Notes: generated by a model from the sequence alone, not told the origin. A stretch of 50,176 nucleotides of DNA from Litorilinea aerophila (GCA_945897075.1 CAMDEX010000013.1:1-50176); one strand, 5' to 3'. Shown: positions 1 through 9,173, counted from the first letter of the stretch. A program made the numbers and translations.

Positions 1-36
1 GTGAATCGGTTCACGCACCACGCACCACGCACCACG
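1..36. repeat. Edge of a CACGCAC word repeat
   Basis: The window opens with a small palindrome (GTGAA-TCGG-TTCAC, 1-14) followed by three tandem CACGCAC-type words up to the stop codon of nuoM. It resembles one half of the word-built hairpins in other spacers, such as 21469-21521, but the rest lies outside the window. Confidence 0.4.
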
Positions 37-38
37 CG

Positions 39-1523
39 TTATCGTTGCACCACCACCACAGGCACGTTCGCCTGTAATACTTGCATCGCTTCCACCGCCG
101 GGTTGATCTTATCCAGGAAAAGGTTCGGGAAGAGACCGATGACGAAAAAGAGCACAACCAGCGGAATCAGCAGCGCCAGTTCGCGCCGGTTCAGATCGGG
201 CAGGACGCTGGCTTCGTTCTTCGGGTTGGTCAGCGGCCCCTGCGCCACCTTGCGGAAGGCGACGAGCAGATACCAGGCGGCCAGAATAATCCCCAGCGTG
301 CCCAGCACCGCATAGAGCGGGTTGTGGGCGTAGGCCCCCAGCAGAATCGTAAATTCACCGACGAAGCCGTTGAGACCGGGCAGACCTGCGCTGCTCATCG
401 CCACCACCAGGAAGAAGAAACAGAAGACCGGAATGCTCTTCCACAGACCGCCGAATTCGCTGAGCAGCCGGGTGTGCCGCCGTTCGTAGAGCATCCCCAC
501 CATCAAAAAGAGCGCCCCGGTGCTGAGGCCGTGATTGACCATTTGCAGCACTGCGCCGCTCATCCCCTGCTGGTTGAAGGCGAAGATGCCCAGCATCACA
601 AAGCCCAGATGGGCCACCGAGCTATAGGCGACCAGCGATTTGATATCCTTCTGCACCAGCGAGACCAGCGCGCCGTAGAGGATACCGACAATCGCCAGCC
701 AGGCAAAGAGACCGCCGTAGTCCAGCGCCGCTTCCGGGAAGATGGGCAGGGCAAAGCGCACAAAGCCATACGTCCCCATCTTCAACAACACACCGGCCAG
801 AATGACCGAACCGGCGGTCGGAGCCTGGACGTGGGCGTCGGGCAGCCAGGTGTGCAGGGGGAAGATGGGCACTTTGATGGCGAAGCCCAGGGCGAAGGCC
901 AGGAAGGCGAACTGCTGGACTGTCACCGGCAGAGCGGCGTTCTGGAGTTCCAACACATTGAACGTGCCGGTGTTGAAGTAGACGACCAGAATCGCCACCA
1001 GCATCAGCGCGGAGCCGGCCAGCGTGTAGAGGAAGAACTTGAGCGCGGCGTAGACCCGCTTCTGGCTGCCCCATCTGCCGATGAGGAAGTACATCGGGAT
1101 CAGACTGAACTCCCAGAAGACGTAGAAAAGCACCAAATCCAGAGCCAGAAAGACGCCGATCATCGCCGTCTGCATCAGAAGCATCAGGGCCATATAGCCG
1201 CCCACATTCTCTTTGATGTGCTGGTTGCTGAAGGCCACGGCAATAGGCATAAGGAATGTGGTCAACAGCACCAACCAGAGGCTGATGCCGTCCACGCCCA
1301 GGTGGTAGAAGATGTCCAGATCGGGGATCCAGGCGTACTTCTCTTCCAGCACCATCCCTGCCGCGTCATCCGGCCAGTTCAGCAGCAGGAGCAGGCTGAC
1401 CAGAAAGGTGACGAGGGTTGTGCCCAGGGCGATATTCTTTTTGGCCGCATCGCCGGGCGCGGCCAGGACAAGCAGCGCGCCGACGAGGGGGAGAAATGTG
1501 ATAATCGAGAGTAGGAAGTTCAT
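39..1523 (-). CDS. nuoM: NADH-quinone oxidoreductase subunit M (cluster 1)
   Basis: Antiporter-like proton-pumping subunit of the complex I membrane arm. The 494-residue protein is very hydrophobic, with about 14 predicted membrane helices. It carries the family signatures FYVFWEFSLIPM (key Glu about 138) and KVPIFPLHTWLPDAH (key Lys about 218). Length is normal for NuoM. It is the last gene of the left operon inside the window; nuoN would be expected beyond position 1. The start is ATG at 1523. An 11-base element, CCTCTGGGAGA on the coding strand, lies 11 nt upstream and is shared with the nuoL leader. A nucleotidyltransferase gene separates it from nuoL. Identification is secure. Confidence 0.97.
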   Translation of the reverse strand: MNFLLSIITFLPLVGALLVLAAPGDAAKKNIALGTTLVTFLVSLLLLLNWPDDAAGMVLEEKYAWIPDLDIFYHLGVDGISLWLVLLTTFLMPIAVAFSNQHIKENVGGYMALMLLMQTAMIGVFLALDLVLFYVFWEFSLIPMYFLIGRWGSQKRVYAALKFFLYTLAGSALMLVAILVVYFNTGTFNVLELQNAALPVTVQQFAFLAFALGFAIKVPIFPLHTWLPDAHVQAPTAGSVILAGVLLKMGTYGFVRFALPIFPEAALDYGGLFAWLAIVGILYGALVSLVQKDIKSLVAYSSVAHLGFVMLGIFAFNQQGMSGAVLQMVNHGLSTGALFLMVGMLYERRHTRLLSEFGGLWKSIPVFCFFFLVVAMSSAGLPGLNGFVGEFTILLGAYAHNPLYAVLGTLGIILAAWYLLVAFRKVAQGPLTNPKNEASVLPDLNRRELALLIPLVVLFFVIGLFPNLFLDKINPAVEAMQVLQANVPVVVVQR

Positions 1524-1547
1524 TGGGTCAAAACTCTCCCAGAGGGA

Positions 1548-2162
1548 TCAGTCTGTTTGTACAATCAGTTTGATGTGTTCCCAAAGCTGCAACGCATCCT
1601 CGCCGATCTGATGCGCCCAGACGTCAATATACTCGGATTCGAACATTTCGGTGACTTCCTTCTCCAGTCCGAATTGGATGATCGTCAGAATGTCCCGTAT
1701 GTCCGTTTCGTGTTTGTGTGACCGGCCTTCTTGCCACGCCATCAATTTTCCAACGATGACATCCTCCGGGCGAGCCAGCCAGGCTTCTACCTGTTCTTCA
1801 CCATCGGTCGGCACTTTGCGCCGAATGCGGTTTTGCAGAGCAAAGTCGTAGCTGGGTTCCATCGTCAACGGGATGAGATCGACTTTTCCTTCCTGACTGC
1901 TGTCGATGATGTTGAACAGTATACCCAGCCGAATCGAATCCCGCATCTGATAGGGATCAGCGTAATAGCGAGGCGATGGAAATGCTGCCACCAATGCATC
2001 GATCCGCTCATCGTTCAGATCGACAACCATATCCACATCGTATGTGATCCGGTTCAGGCCATAGGAGACACCCGCAAACGCGCCAATAACGACGTAAGGG
2101 ATGTCCAACTCTTCCAATACACGCAACACCTGAAAGTGCAGGCGAAGATTCGGTTCAGCCAT
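1548..2162 (-). CDS. Nucleotidyltransferase-fold protein, probably toxin-like
   Basis: A 204-residue protein of the minimal nucleotidyltransferase superfamily. Residues 20-50 read like the core (VVIGAFAGVSYGLNR followed by T-x-D-V-D-M-V-V), giving the small-residue loop and D-x-D metal ligands of the fold. Similar proteins are annotated as AbiEii/DUF6036-type nucleotidyltransferases, often toxin-antitoxin halves, but activity here is inferred. The ATG at 2162 is chosen because the protein then begins just ahead of the conserved domain and overlaps the upstream 101-residue gene by 8 nt, which suggests translational coupling. The pair is a passenger between nuoL and nuoM, on the operon strand. 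Confidence 0.75.
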   Translation of the reverse strand: MAEPNLRLHFQVLRVLEELDIPYVVIGAFAGVSYGLNRITYDVDMVVDLNDERIDALVAAFPSPRYYADPYQMRDSIRLGILFNIIDSSQEGKVDLIPLTMEPSYDFALQNRIRRKVPTDGEEQVEAWLARPEDVIVGKLMAWQEGRSHKHETDIRDILTIIQFGLEKEVTEMFESEYIDVWAHQIGEDALQLWEHIKLIVQTD

Positions 2163-2460
2163 TGGACTGTAACTTTTCAAACAACAGACGGCAGCGCTCC
2201 ATATCAGACAGTTCGGGATATTTTGTCTGCAAACCACGCTTCCAGGTCTGTATTACATAATCACGCAACGGATACATCATCTGATAGCGCCGGACCGAGT
2301 CTGCCTGGGCGATTAGGCGCATCTGTAACTTATCCATGCCACACAAGCGCCGCTTCTGTTCATCTAAAGTTCTAGGCGAGCTTAAGACGGGTGTTTGCTG
2401 CGCGTCGGCAAGTTTCTCTTGCGTCTTCTGGGCAACATCAGGGTTCATTTGTAGAGGCAT
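2155..2460 (-). CDS. Hypothetical partner of the nucleotidyltransferase
   Basis: A 101-residue soluble, charged protein with no motif I recognise. The start at 2460 is supported by GGAG seven bases upstream. Its last eight bases overlap the nucleotidyltransferase start, a layout typical of two-gene modules such as toxin-antitoxin pairs. The C-terminal half (RDYVIQTWKRGLQTKYPELS) looks helical. It could be the cognate regulator or antitoxin of the nucleotidyltransferase; this rests on position only. Confidence 0.6.
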   Translation of the reverse strand: MPLQMNPDVAQKTQEKLADAQQTPVLSSPRTLDEQKRRLCGMDKLQMRLIAQADSVRRYQMMYPLRDYVIQTWKRGLQTKYPELSDMERCRLLFEKLQSNG

Positions 2461-2481
2461 TTCGTATCTCCACTGTCACCA

Positions 2482-2600
2482 TTCAGACACATTGTCCGGC
2501 AATGAATTGCCGTCTGAAAGCTCAAGTCCACCAAAGTGGACTGAATCCCCAGTCGTCTTTAGACGACTTGAGCTATCAGCCTGGAATTGATTCCAGGGCT
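2482..2600. repeat. Composite palindromic element
   Basis: Four hairpins lie back to back: CGGCAA-TGAA-TTGCCG (2497-2512, flanked by TTCAGAC/GTCTGAA), AGTCCAC-CAAA-GTGGACT (2525-2542), AGTCGTCT-TT-AGACGACT (2551-2568) and CCTGGAA-TTGA-TTCCAGG (2580-2597). An outer pair, AGCTCAAGTC (2519-2528) and GACTTGAGCT (2565-2574), encloses the middle two. The last hairpin abuts the nuoL stop codon. The build resembles dispersed palindromic elements or the hairpin ends of IS200/IS605-type MITEs; no transposase is present. Confidence 0.75.
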
Positions 2601-4488
2601 ACACAAACACAAAATACAACAGAACCGCCACCACACCCACAAACAAACTCAGCGCGTATGTCGGCACAAGCCCGTTATGTACCCGGCGCAGCAGATTGCC
2701 CGCGGCCAGATGCGCCGTCCCCAGCAGATTGACCGAGCCGTCGATGGCCCGCTGGTCGATGATGCCAGCCAAGAAAGCGGCTCCGGCGCGCAGGGGTTGG
2801 ACGATGGCTGTCATATACAACTCGTCAATGTACCACTTGTGCTGGGCCAGAGATTCCAGCGGCTTGAAGACGGCTGTGATGCGCCGCGCCCAGGCCGCGT
2901 CCTGCACGTAACGGCCATACGCCAGAGCGATACCGGCCAGGGAGACCAGCGCGCTCACCACCAGCAGACCAATTTCTAGGCCAACCGACGGGTGGAAAGT
3001 GGCCGCGCCTACGGCTTCCTCAAGCCAATGTTCCAGGGTCAGGACAAAGGGCAGGTTGAGAAGACCGCCGATCAGCGCCAGCGCGGCCAGCACCCAGAGA
3101 GTGGAGGTCATCACCCCGTGGCTCTCGTGGGCGTGGTCGAAGACGTGCTTGTCCCGCGGCTTGCCCCAGAAAGTCACAAAGACGGCGCGGAAGCTGTAGA
3201 AGGCGGTGAGCAGCGCGGTGAAAAGTCCCAGCGCGTAGAGCAGCAGATTGCTGTCAAAGACAGTCAGCAGAATCGCATCTTTCGAGAAGAAGCCGGAGGT
3301 GAGCGGGAAACCGGCCAGGGCCAGACTGCCGATGGCGAACAATTTGTAGGTCGTCGGCAGCTTCGCGCGCAGGTTGCCCATCTTGCGAATGTCCAGCTCC
3401 CCGTGCAGCCCGTGCATCACATTGCCCGCGCTCAAAAAGAGCAGCGCCTTGAAAAAGGCGTGTGTGATTAGATGGAAGATGGCAAAGGCATACGCGCCCA
3501 CGCCCACACCCAAAATCATATAGCCCAACTGGGAGATGGTGGAGTAGGCGAGAATCTTCTTCAAATCGGTCTGCACCAGCGCAATCGACGCGCCCAGGAG
3601 CGCGGTGAGCAGACCCACCCAGGCCGTCGTCGCCATTACGCCGGGGGCCAGGGCAAAGAGGACGTGGGTGCGGGCAATCATATAGACGCCCGCGGTGACC
3701 ATTGTGGCGGCGTGGATGAGGGCCGAGACCGGCGTGGGGCCTGCCATCGCATCGGGTAGCCAGACGAAAAGGGGCAGTTGCGCGCTCTTGCCCGTCGCCG
3801 CCAGAAGCAGGAGCAGACAGACCGCCGTCGCCACACCCGCGCTCAGTTGGCCGGCGTGTTCAAAGACACCCTCGAAGGTAAGCGTGCCCAGACTCGTCCA
3901 CAGGGCCATCATCGCCAGCATCATCCCGAAGTCGCCGATGCGGTTGACGATAAACGCCTTCTTGCCCGCGTCGGCGTAGGAGCCGTAGGTGCTGTCCTCT
4001 TTGTCAAAATAGAAGCCGATGAGCAGATAGGAGGCCAGACCGACACCTTCCCAGCCCACAAACATCCCCAGGAAGTTGTCGCTGAGGATGAGAATCAGCA
4101 TCGCAAAGATAAAGAAGTTGAGGTAGACGAAGAAACGCTGGAAGCGTTCCTCGTCATGCATATAGCCGGTGGCGTAGATGTGAATCAGCGCACCCACACC
4201 CGTCACGACCAGCGCCATTGTCACGCTCAGGCTGTCAACGAGCATCGCCGCCGGTGCGTGGAAGTTGCCGACATCGATCCAATCCCACAGATGGATGGTC
4301 ACGGCCCGGTGTTCGTGGTCCAGCCCCAACAGGCCAAAAAGCAGCCCCACAGCCACCGCGAACGCAGCAATCACAGCGCCGGACGCGATCCAGCCGATGG
4401 CACTTTTGTTCAGCCGCGCGCCGAAAAAGAGATTGATCAGCGCACCTGCGGCCGGAAAGACAAAGATGAGCCAGGCAAAGTCAAGCAT
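2599..4488 (-). CDS. nuoL: NADH-quinone oxidoreductase subunit L (cluster 1)
   Basis: Distal antiporter-like subunit of the complex I membrane arm with the long lateral helix at its C-terminus. The 629-residue length is normal. Diagnostic stretches are FVGWEGVGLASYLLIGF (key Glu147) and GKSAQLPLFVWLPDAM (Lys234), followed by PTPVSALIHAATMVTAGVYM. Unlike the second copy at 23122, the segment after the VMHGLHGE motif is short and lacks a His-rich insert. The start is ATG at 4488, with the CCTCTGGGAGA element about 10 nt upstream. The neighbours are a NACHT gene upstream and a nucleotidyltransferase pair downstream, both passengers in the operon. Confidence 0.97.
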   Translation of the reverse strand: MLDFAWLIFVFPAAGALINLFFGARLNKSAIGWIASGAVIAAFAVAVGLLFGLLGLDHEHRAVTIHLWDWIDVGNFHAPAAMLVDSLSVTMALVVTGVGALIHIYATGYMHDEERFQRFFVYLNFFIFAMLILILSDNFLGMFVGWEGVGLASYLLIGFYFDKEDSTYGSYADAGKKAFIVNRIGDFGMMLAMMALWTSLGTLTFEGVFEHAGQLSAGVATAVCLLLLLAATGKSAQLPLFVWLPDAMAGPTPVSALIHAATMVTAGVYMIARTHVLFALAPGVMATTAWVGLLTALLGASIALVQTDLKKILAYSTISQLGYMILGVGVGAYAFAIFHLITHAFFKALLFLSAGNVMHGLHGELDIRKMGNLRAKLPTTYKLFAIGSLALAGFPLTSGFFSKDAILLTVFDSNLLLYALGLFTALLTAFYSFRAVFVTFWGKPRDKHVFDHAHESHGVMTSTLWVLAALALIGGLLNLPFVLTLEHWLEEAVGAATFHPSVGLEIGLLVVSALVSLAGIALAYGRYVQDAAWARRITAVFKPLESLAQHKWYIDELYMTAIVQPLRAGAAFLAGIIDQRAIDGSVNLLGTAHLAAGNLLRRVHNGLVPTYALSLFVGVVAVLLYFVFV

Positions 4489-4611
4489 AAGTCACGAATC
4501 TCCCAGAGGAGGCTATGTAAATAGACGAACGACCAAGCGGACCGACAACGTTAGAACAAGAGATGATCAGCCTGATCAAGTGGACGCAATGGAAGAAATC
4601 CCACGATCATC

Positions 4612-7569
4612 TCAACTTTGGTTATTGAAAATACCGTCTGTACGAAATGGATACCTAAAACATCTTGCTATAATTAATGCGCCTAACAAAAAACCTACAC
4701 TTGAACAAAGCAAACCAACGCCTATACTTAACGAAATAGGCCAAAGAACATCACCAAAATTATCTGCGAAATTCCAAACTCTGTAGCCTGAACTATACTT
4801 CCATACAAATCCAAACATGAAAGCAATAGAGGCAAGGCTGCTAAGTACAAATTTCGTTTCTTTGGATCGTTCATTCCTAGAAAAAAGAACTTGGTTAAGA
4901 CGTCTCAATATACTGAAATCAACTACTGGTTCCGACACAGGCTCTAATTTAGAAAGATGATCTAACAAAAGTGGATGCGAAAATATATACCCAACACTAG
5001 CCTTATGAAAGATGGTTGCTTTGTGATGTATTGTACGTAGAGCAAAACGATCTAAAAAGTCTGGATAATCTACAGGTATTCTATTTGTACACAATAAAAC
5101 AAATCGTAGAGCGTAGTGATATAGCAGATCGATACCACCAAAGCTAATTCCGCTAAGCATACCAACAAATATACCTATCGTAATCATGAAATTTCTACTT
5201 ATCTCATCACCAGTCACGAGCATCTCAACAGACGCCATAAAAACTGCAAAACAAAATCCTAGACCGAGCATTAGGGCAACTACGTTTCGGAAAAGAAGAC
5301 GATTGTTCAAATTAGGATATTTTGTGAAGTTAATGAAATCCTTCTTAATTCCACCCAACAATCCTCCTATTAATGAACCAATACAACCAATCAATAACAT
5401 AACTGCCAAAACCATAATTGAAATCAATGCAAGACGCAATAACTCACTGTAATTTGTAGGAATAACTTCATATATTGCTTGAAAAAGGGGCGCAACTCCA
5501 ATTGCAAGTAGTAGTCCGCAAATCATGCCGATCACAAATCCACGTTTGATGCCAATGATGACTCCACTCCACTCCCATACAAGAGTTGAAACGGGCTGGA
5601 TATCTTCATCGTAGCGCCGTTGTTTATTTCGCAAGCCAAACAGTAAGCCAAAAGATACAGAAAACGCTAAACTATACGACCAATTAATATCAAAATTTAC
5701 AAATGCAATCGCAAATGTCATCCAACCGATCTGCAGGACGATGAGTAACCCCGACCAAGATGATAAATCAGTTTTAAGAATCTTTGTTTTATGTCTAATG
5801 AGAAAAGCATTAGTAACGGCGATCACCAAACCAAACAAGATAAACGCACTCAACAAGTCCGAGACTTCAGTAGTCATGAAATACCATATAATTAGACTAA
5901 AAATAAATATGTCGAGTAAGAACCATTGGATATATTGCTGATACGGTATTTTTTCTCCTTTATATCGTTGAATTCTTTCAAACTGTAATCCATCTAATAA
6001 TGCTAATGTGATTCCAATTTGTAAACCAGCCCGTAATGCGAGAGATACCTTGCCTAGCAGGCTACGTATCACTTCGACACTATCAAACATCCTAAACTCC
6101 AGGACTACAATCGAGATAAAGGTAATTACCAGCGCACAGGCAATCCTACTGGCAAAAAGATATATCCATCTTTGAAAGCCCGGAAACAGCCATGTGGGCT
6201 GCAACATATCAACTCGAAAAATAGGTCTATTCATATTATTTTCGAGTACTTTTTTGGACAACCATTGCACCCAATCCAGGCTTTGCTGATATAAATCATC
6301 TTTTTGAGAATATCCCGTGATTTGCTCAAATGCTCGGTTCAAATAAACTTCAATCAGATATTCGCGCCGTTCTTCAAATGAGCCTGTTGACAGCTTGTCC
6401 AGGTCCAAATCTCGACACGCTTCTGCTGCGAATGCTAAATGGAGAGGGGTTTGAAAGAACTGCTGTAGCTCTTTATCATTCTCAATAGCGGTTTGTATTG
6501 GTTTCAGATCGTCTCCTCCATTAAGCAAATAGGTTTCAATTTGTGTAGGCGTCAATTTCTGCAAAATGACACAGCCATTTAAGCCAGCGAGTGGAGTTGA
6601 TAAGCTCGTATAGTCATCAGTACGGCAGCAAACGACTATTCCCGTCCAACTATTTTGCGCATACAAGTTAATAGCGCTTACGCATTCCTCTCTATGCTCA
6701 ATCAGGACCTCATCCAAACCGTCAAGCAACAATAATAATTGATCGCCCTTAAGCCACGCTTTAGAAATTATTGGGCGCTCTCTATACTTGTCCTCTAGCT
6801 CCTTTACAATCCATTCCTCAATGGGAAGACGATTGTTAGACCAGCTAGCAAGATTCAATACTACTGGAATAGGAAAGGCATTGTCATCCTGAGCGCGAAT
6901 TAGTAATTCCTGAGCTAACTCGAGCAACGTTACTGTTTTCCCTGCACCCGGTTCACCCAATATCAGCAAACGTCTTTGTCTTTTTTCAAAAATGGGTACT
7001 ATTGAATTACTGACGGAAACATAATGTGAGTTGTCGGAGTGTTGGAGGTTGGATTGGCTAGATATGCTGAGGTCGTCAATTTCTTCGATATTGAGGGATA
7101 GCTTACCCAGAGATTGCTCCAAACGACTACGTAAATCACCCTCAATCCATATCTCTTCAACTTTATCTAAGAATTCATTACGTTTTCGTCGAGCCGTGTC
7201 GATATCGAAAGACTTGTTAGAAACCAAGAATGAGACTACGAAAGTAGATGCACCGCCTAAGAAGGATAGTATTGGCTCAAAATAGGAATTCGCCACAAAT
7301 AACCAGATAATTGCAGTGGACCACAAACATACAGAAAGGAGAAGCCCAATAGTCCGCAAAGATATTCTTTTATTATTGATCGGTTCACTACTCACCCAGA
7401 ATGAGCTAATAAAGATGATGGTTGCTTCCAATAGTACAAAAACAGATTCAAATGAACGTTCGAAGTATACCCATTGGATCGCAACAATCCATGACATAAT
7501 GGAAATAACGCGTAATACGAACTGCCACGAAACAGAACCTATGATTTTAGAAACCTTGTTTGTAATCAT
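4612..7569 (-). CDS. Membrane-anchored NACHT-domain NTPase
   Basis: A 985-residue STAND-type ATPase. Two to four N-terminal helices (about 15-115) are followed by a cytosolic NACHT module with Walker A GEPGAGKT (205-212) and Walker B LLLLLDGLDEV (278-288, with the D-G-L-D-E of NACHT proteins), then a winged-helix-like region to about 450. A C-terminal half with many hydrophobic helices replaces the usual LRR/WD/TPR sensor. It is clearly more AT-rich than the nuo genes around it, which suggests transfer. It lies between nuoK and nuoL in operon orientation. Bacterial NACHT proteins include known anti-phage sensors; a defence or signalling role here is inference. ATP binding is well supported. 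Confidence 0.88.
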   Translation of the reverse strand: MITNKVSKIIGSVSWQFVLRVISIMSWIVAIQWVYFERSFESVFVLLEATIIFISSFWVSSEPINNKRISLRTIGLLLSVCLWSTAIIWLFVANSYFEPILSFLGGASTFVVSFLVSNKSFDIDTARRKRNEFLDKVEEIWIEGDLRSRLEQSLGKLSLNIEEIDDLSISSQSNLQHSDNSHYVSVSNSIVPIFEKRQRRLLILGEPGAGKTVTLLELAQELLIRAQDDNAFPIPVVLNLASWSNNRLPIEEWIVKELEDKYRERPIISKAWLKGDQLLLLLDGLDEVLIEHREECVSAINLYAQNSWTGIVVCCRTDDYTSLSTPLAGLNGCVILQKLTPTQIETYLLNGGDDLKPIQTAIENDKELQQFFQTPLHLAFAAEACRDLDLDKLSTGSFEERREYLIEVYLNRAFEQITGYSQKDDLYQQSLDWVQWLSKKVLENNMNRPIFRVDMLQPTWLFPGFQRWIYLFASRIACALVITFISIVVLEFRMFDSVEVIRSLLGKVSLALRAGLQIGITLALLDGLQFERIQRYKGEKIPYQQYIQWFLLDIFIFSLIIWYFMTTEVSDLLSAFILFGLVIAVTNAFLIRHKTKILKTDLSSWSGLLIVLQIGWMTFAIAFVNFDINWSYSLAFSVSFGLLFGLRNKQRRYDEDIQPVSTLVWEWSGVIIGIKRGFVIGMICGLLLAIGVAPLFQAIYEVIPTNYSELLRLALISIMVLAVMLLIGCIGSLIGGLLGGIKKDFINFTKYPNLNNRLLFRNVVALMLGLGFCFAVFMASVEMLVTGDEISRNFMITIGIFVGMLSGISFGGIDLLYHYALRFVLLCTNRIPVDYPDFLDRFALRTIHHKATIFHKASVGYIFSHPLLLDHLSKLEPVSEPVVDFSILRRLNQVLFSRNERSKETKFVLSSLASIAFMFGFVWKYSSGYRVWNFADNFGDVLWPISLSIGVGLLCSSVGFLLGALIIARCFRYPFRTDGIFNNQS

Positions 7570-7828
7570 GGGAGATCAACTCAAAGAACCATAACGATTA
7601 TCGATAGAAAGAATGCTGCAGTACGGCAAAAGTTGCTATGAGTGATTCTATCTACCGCCCAGATGTAGTCACAAACCTGCCAAGAATGCCCAATTCTGGT
7701 CTCGCAAGACTCAAAACGGCCCGCTCTAGCCCTTGTGACAGCCTTCGGAGATCGTTTGGGGGATCTGACTTGAAGCCACGCGAGGGCAGATAGTAAGTTT
7801 TGCGGTACTGCCCAATACCCAATATCTA
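7570..7828. other. Spacer between the NACHT gene and nuoK
   Basis: About 260 bases with no convincing gene, tRNA or strong hairpin. An open frame on the minus strand (to 7835) overlaps the nuoK stop and has no ribosome site or recognisable protein. The base composition is intermediate between nuoK and the AT-rich NACHT gene, as expected of an insertion border. Confidence 0.4.
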
Positions 7829-8131
7829 TTACCATTTCAACAAATTAATCTCGTCGATATTGATACTTTTCCGATGCCGTGTATTGGCAATCAGAATCGC
7901 CAGCCCGACGGCCACTTCGGCCGCGGCCACGGCCATAATAATAAAGACAAAAATCTGGCCGTTGAGATTGCCCCACTGTCGGCTGAGGGCGATGAGAGTC
8001 AGGTTGACGCTGTTGAGCATCATTTCCACGCACATAAAGATAATCAGCGCGTTGCGGCGCACGAGTACGCCCGTCGCGCCGGTGGCGAAGATCAGCGCAG
8101 CCAGAATCAGATAGTAGCTGGTCGGAATCAT
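7829..8131 (-). CDS. nuoK: NADH-quinone oxidoreductase subunit K (cluster 1)
   Basis: Small 100-residue membrane subunit with three helices in the E-channel region of complex I. The family motif RRNALIIFMCVEMMLNSVNL (about 25-44) carries the conserved helix-2 Glu (VEMMLN), and AAAEVAVGLAI carries the helix-3 Glu; both matter for proton transfer. The start overlaps the nuoJ stop by 4 nt, so translation is probably coupled. The C-terminus INIDEINLLKW matches the family. It is the last gene before the NACHT insertion. Confidence 0.97.
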   Translation of the reverse strand: MIPTSYYLILAALIFATGATGVLVRRNALIIFMCVEMMLNSVNLTLIALSRQWGNLNGQIFVFIIMAVAAAEVAVGLAILIANTRHRKSINIDEINLLKW

Positions 8132-8682
8132 CGGTCGCTCGCTTTCAGGGAAGCAATGCCTTCGCCCGCGCCTTCGGGTAGACGCCCCATCACCAGCGCG
8201 CCGATCAGCGCCACCAGCAGCAGGATGCCCACCAGTTCAAAGGGCAGGATGTAATTGGTGAAGAGTTCCAGACCGACGGTCTTGGGTGCGCCGCCTTGCA
8301 GAGCAGAGTTGGGGTCGGCGGGCAAGGGCAGCAATTTTTGGAGTGCGCTGTAGCCTAGCCCCGCCAGCAGAATCAGCCCCAGCCCCAGTCCAACAATACG
8401 GCTCCACGTGCGCTGGTGCGCTTTGAAGTCATTCGTCTCTCCGCCGATCAGCATAATCACAAAGAGGATGAGAATGACGATGCCACCGGCGTAGATGATG
8501 ACCTGGGCCGCGGCCAAAAACTGGGCTTCCAGCGTCACGTAGAGGACAGCCAGCGTGGCAAAGTTTGCCAGCAAAAAGAGCGCGCTGTGGACAGGCTGGC
8601 GGCTCAACACCACCCCAAAGGCTGCGGCCAGACAGACGGCCCCAATTACCAGAAAGAAGAGCAGAGAGAAGGTCATAGCCAC
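8128..8682 (-). CDS. nuoJ: NADH-quinone oxidoreductase subunit J (cluster 1)
   Basis: A 184-residue subunit with five predicted membrane helices in the proximal membrane arm. The typical N-terminal run (VVLSRQPVHSALFLLANF) and the conserved third-helix stretch AAAQVIIYAGGIVILILFVI, a pi-bulge helix in solved structures, are both present. The gene begins one base after the nuoI stop and overlaps nuoK by 4 nt, in the usual I-J-K order. The C-terminal tail RLPEGAGEGIASLKASDR is hydrophilic. No anomalies. Confidence 0.96.
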   Translation of the reverse strand: MAMTFSLLFFLVIGAVCLAAAFGVVLSRQPVHSALFLLANFATLAVLYVTLEAQFLAAAQVIIYAGGIVILILFVIMLIGGETNDFKAHQRTWSRIVGLGLGLILLAGLGYSALQKLLPLPADPNSALQGGAPKTVGLELFTNYILPFELVGILLLVALIGALVMGRLPEGAGEGIASLKASDR

Positions 8683-9153
8683 TTACTCCGGGCGGATGAT
8701 GACGTTGGGTTCGCCGGGATTGAGCAGTTGCTCTTTGGTCAGGATAAAATCCTTGCGTTCGTAGTTGGCCATGGCGAACTCGTGGCCCAACACAATCGCT
8801 TCCACCGGGCAGGCTTCTTCGCAGTCGCCGCAGAAGACGCAGCGCAGCAGGTTGACTTCGTAGACTGTCGCATAGCGCTCGCCGGGGGAGATCGGGTTGT
8901 TCGGATCGTTCTCGTCCGCCTCCACGTAGATCGCACCGGTGGGGCAGGCCGCCTCGCACAGCATACAGCCGATGCAGCGTTCCATGCCGTTGGCATAGCG
9001 GCGCAGTTCGTGCTTGCCCCGAAAACGGGGATACAGCGGCACCGCATCGCGCGGGTATTCCGTTGTGATCGGCTTTTCGGCCAGGTGTTTCAGTGTCACA
9101 CCCATCGCCTTGCCGATGTCAATTGCGTTTTTCAGGTAGTCGCCGAGTGCCAT
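8683..9153 (-). CDS. nuoI: NADH-quinone oxidoreductase subunit I (cluster 1)
   Basis: Peripheral-arm ferredoxin-like subunit that carries clusters N6a and N6b and passes electrons from NuoG towards NuoB. With the start at 9153 (MALGDYL) the protein has 156 residues. The two 4Fe-4S motifs are [12 protein letters not shown] (Cys 60, 63, 66, 70) and [12 protein letters not shown] (Cys 105, 108, 111, 115). An upstream in-frame ATG at 9216 was rejected because the extra residues would be encoded by the hairpin repeat at 9174-9228. It is the only nuoI in the window, so the second cluster has none. Confidence 0.96.
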   Translation of the reverse strand: MALGDYLKNAIDIGKAMGVTLKHLAEKPITTEYPRDAVPLYPRFRGKHELRRYANGMERCIGCMLCEAACPTGAIYVEADENDPNNPISPGERYATVYEVNLLRCVFCGDCEEACPVEAIVLGHEFAMANYERKDFILTKEQLLNPGEPNVIIRPE

Positions 9154-9173
9154 AAAAAAATCCCTTTGGGACT

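Noticed and set aside
81-1514. Long open frame on the plus strand opposite nuoM
   Set aside because: It mirrors the codon structure of nuoM on the other strand; the product is rich in Gln, His and Arg with no known domain and has no ribosome site.
7660-7760. Possible tRNA near GTTTTGAGTC on the minus strand
   Set aside because: No cloverleaf with acceptor, D and T arms could be formed; the T-loop-like string is coincidental.
7581-7835. 84-codon minus-strand frame between nuoK and the NACHT gene
   Set aside because: No recognisable protein, no ribosome site, and it overlaps the nuoK stop; treated as spacer.
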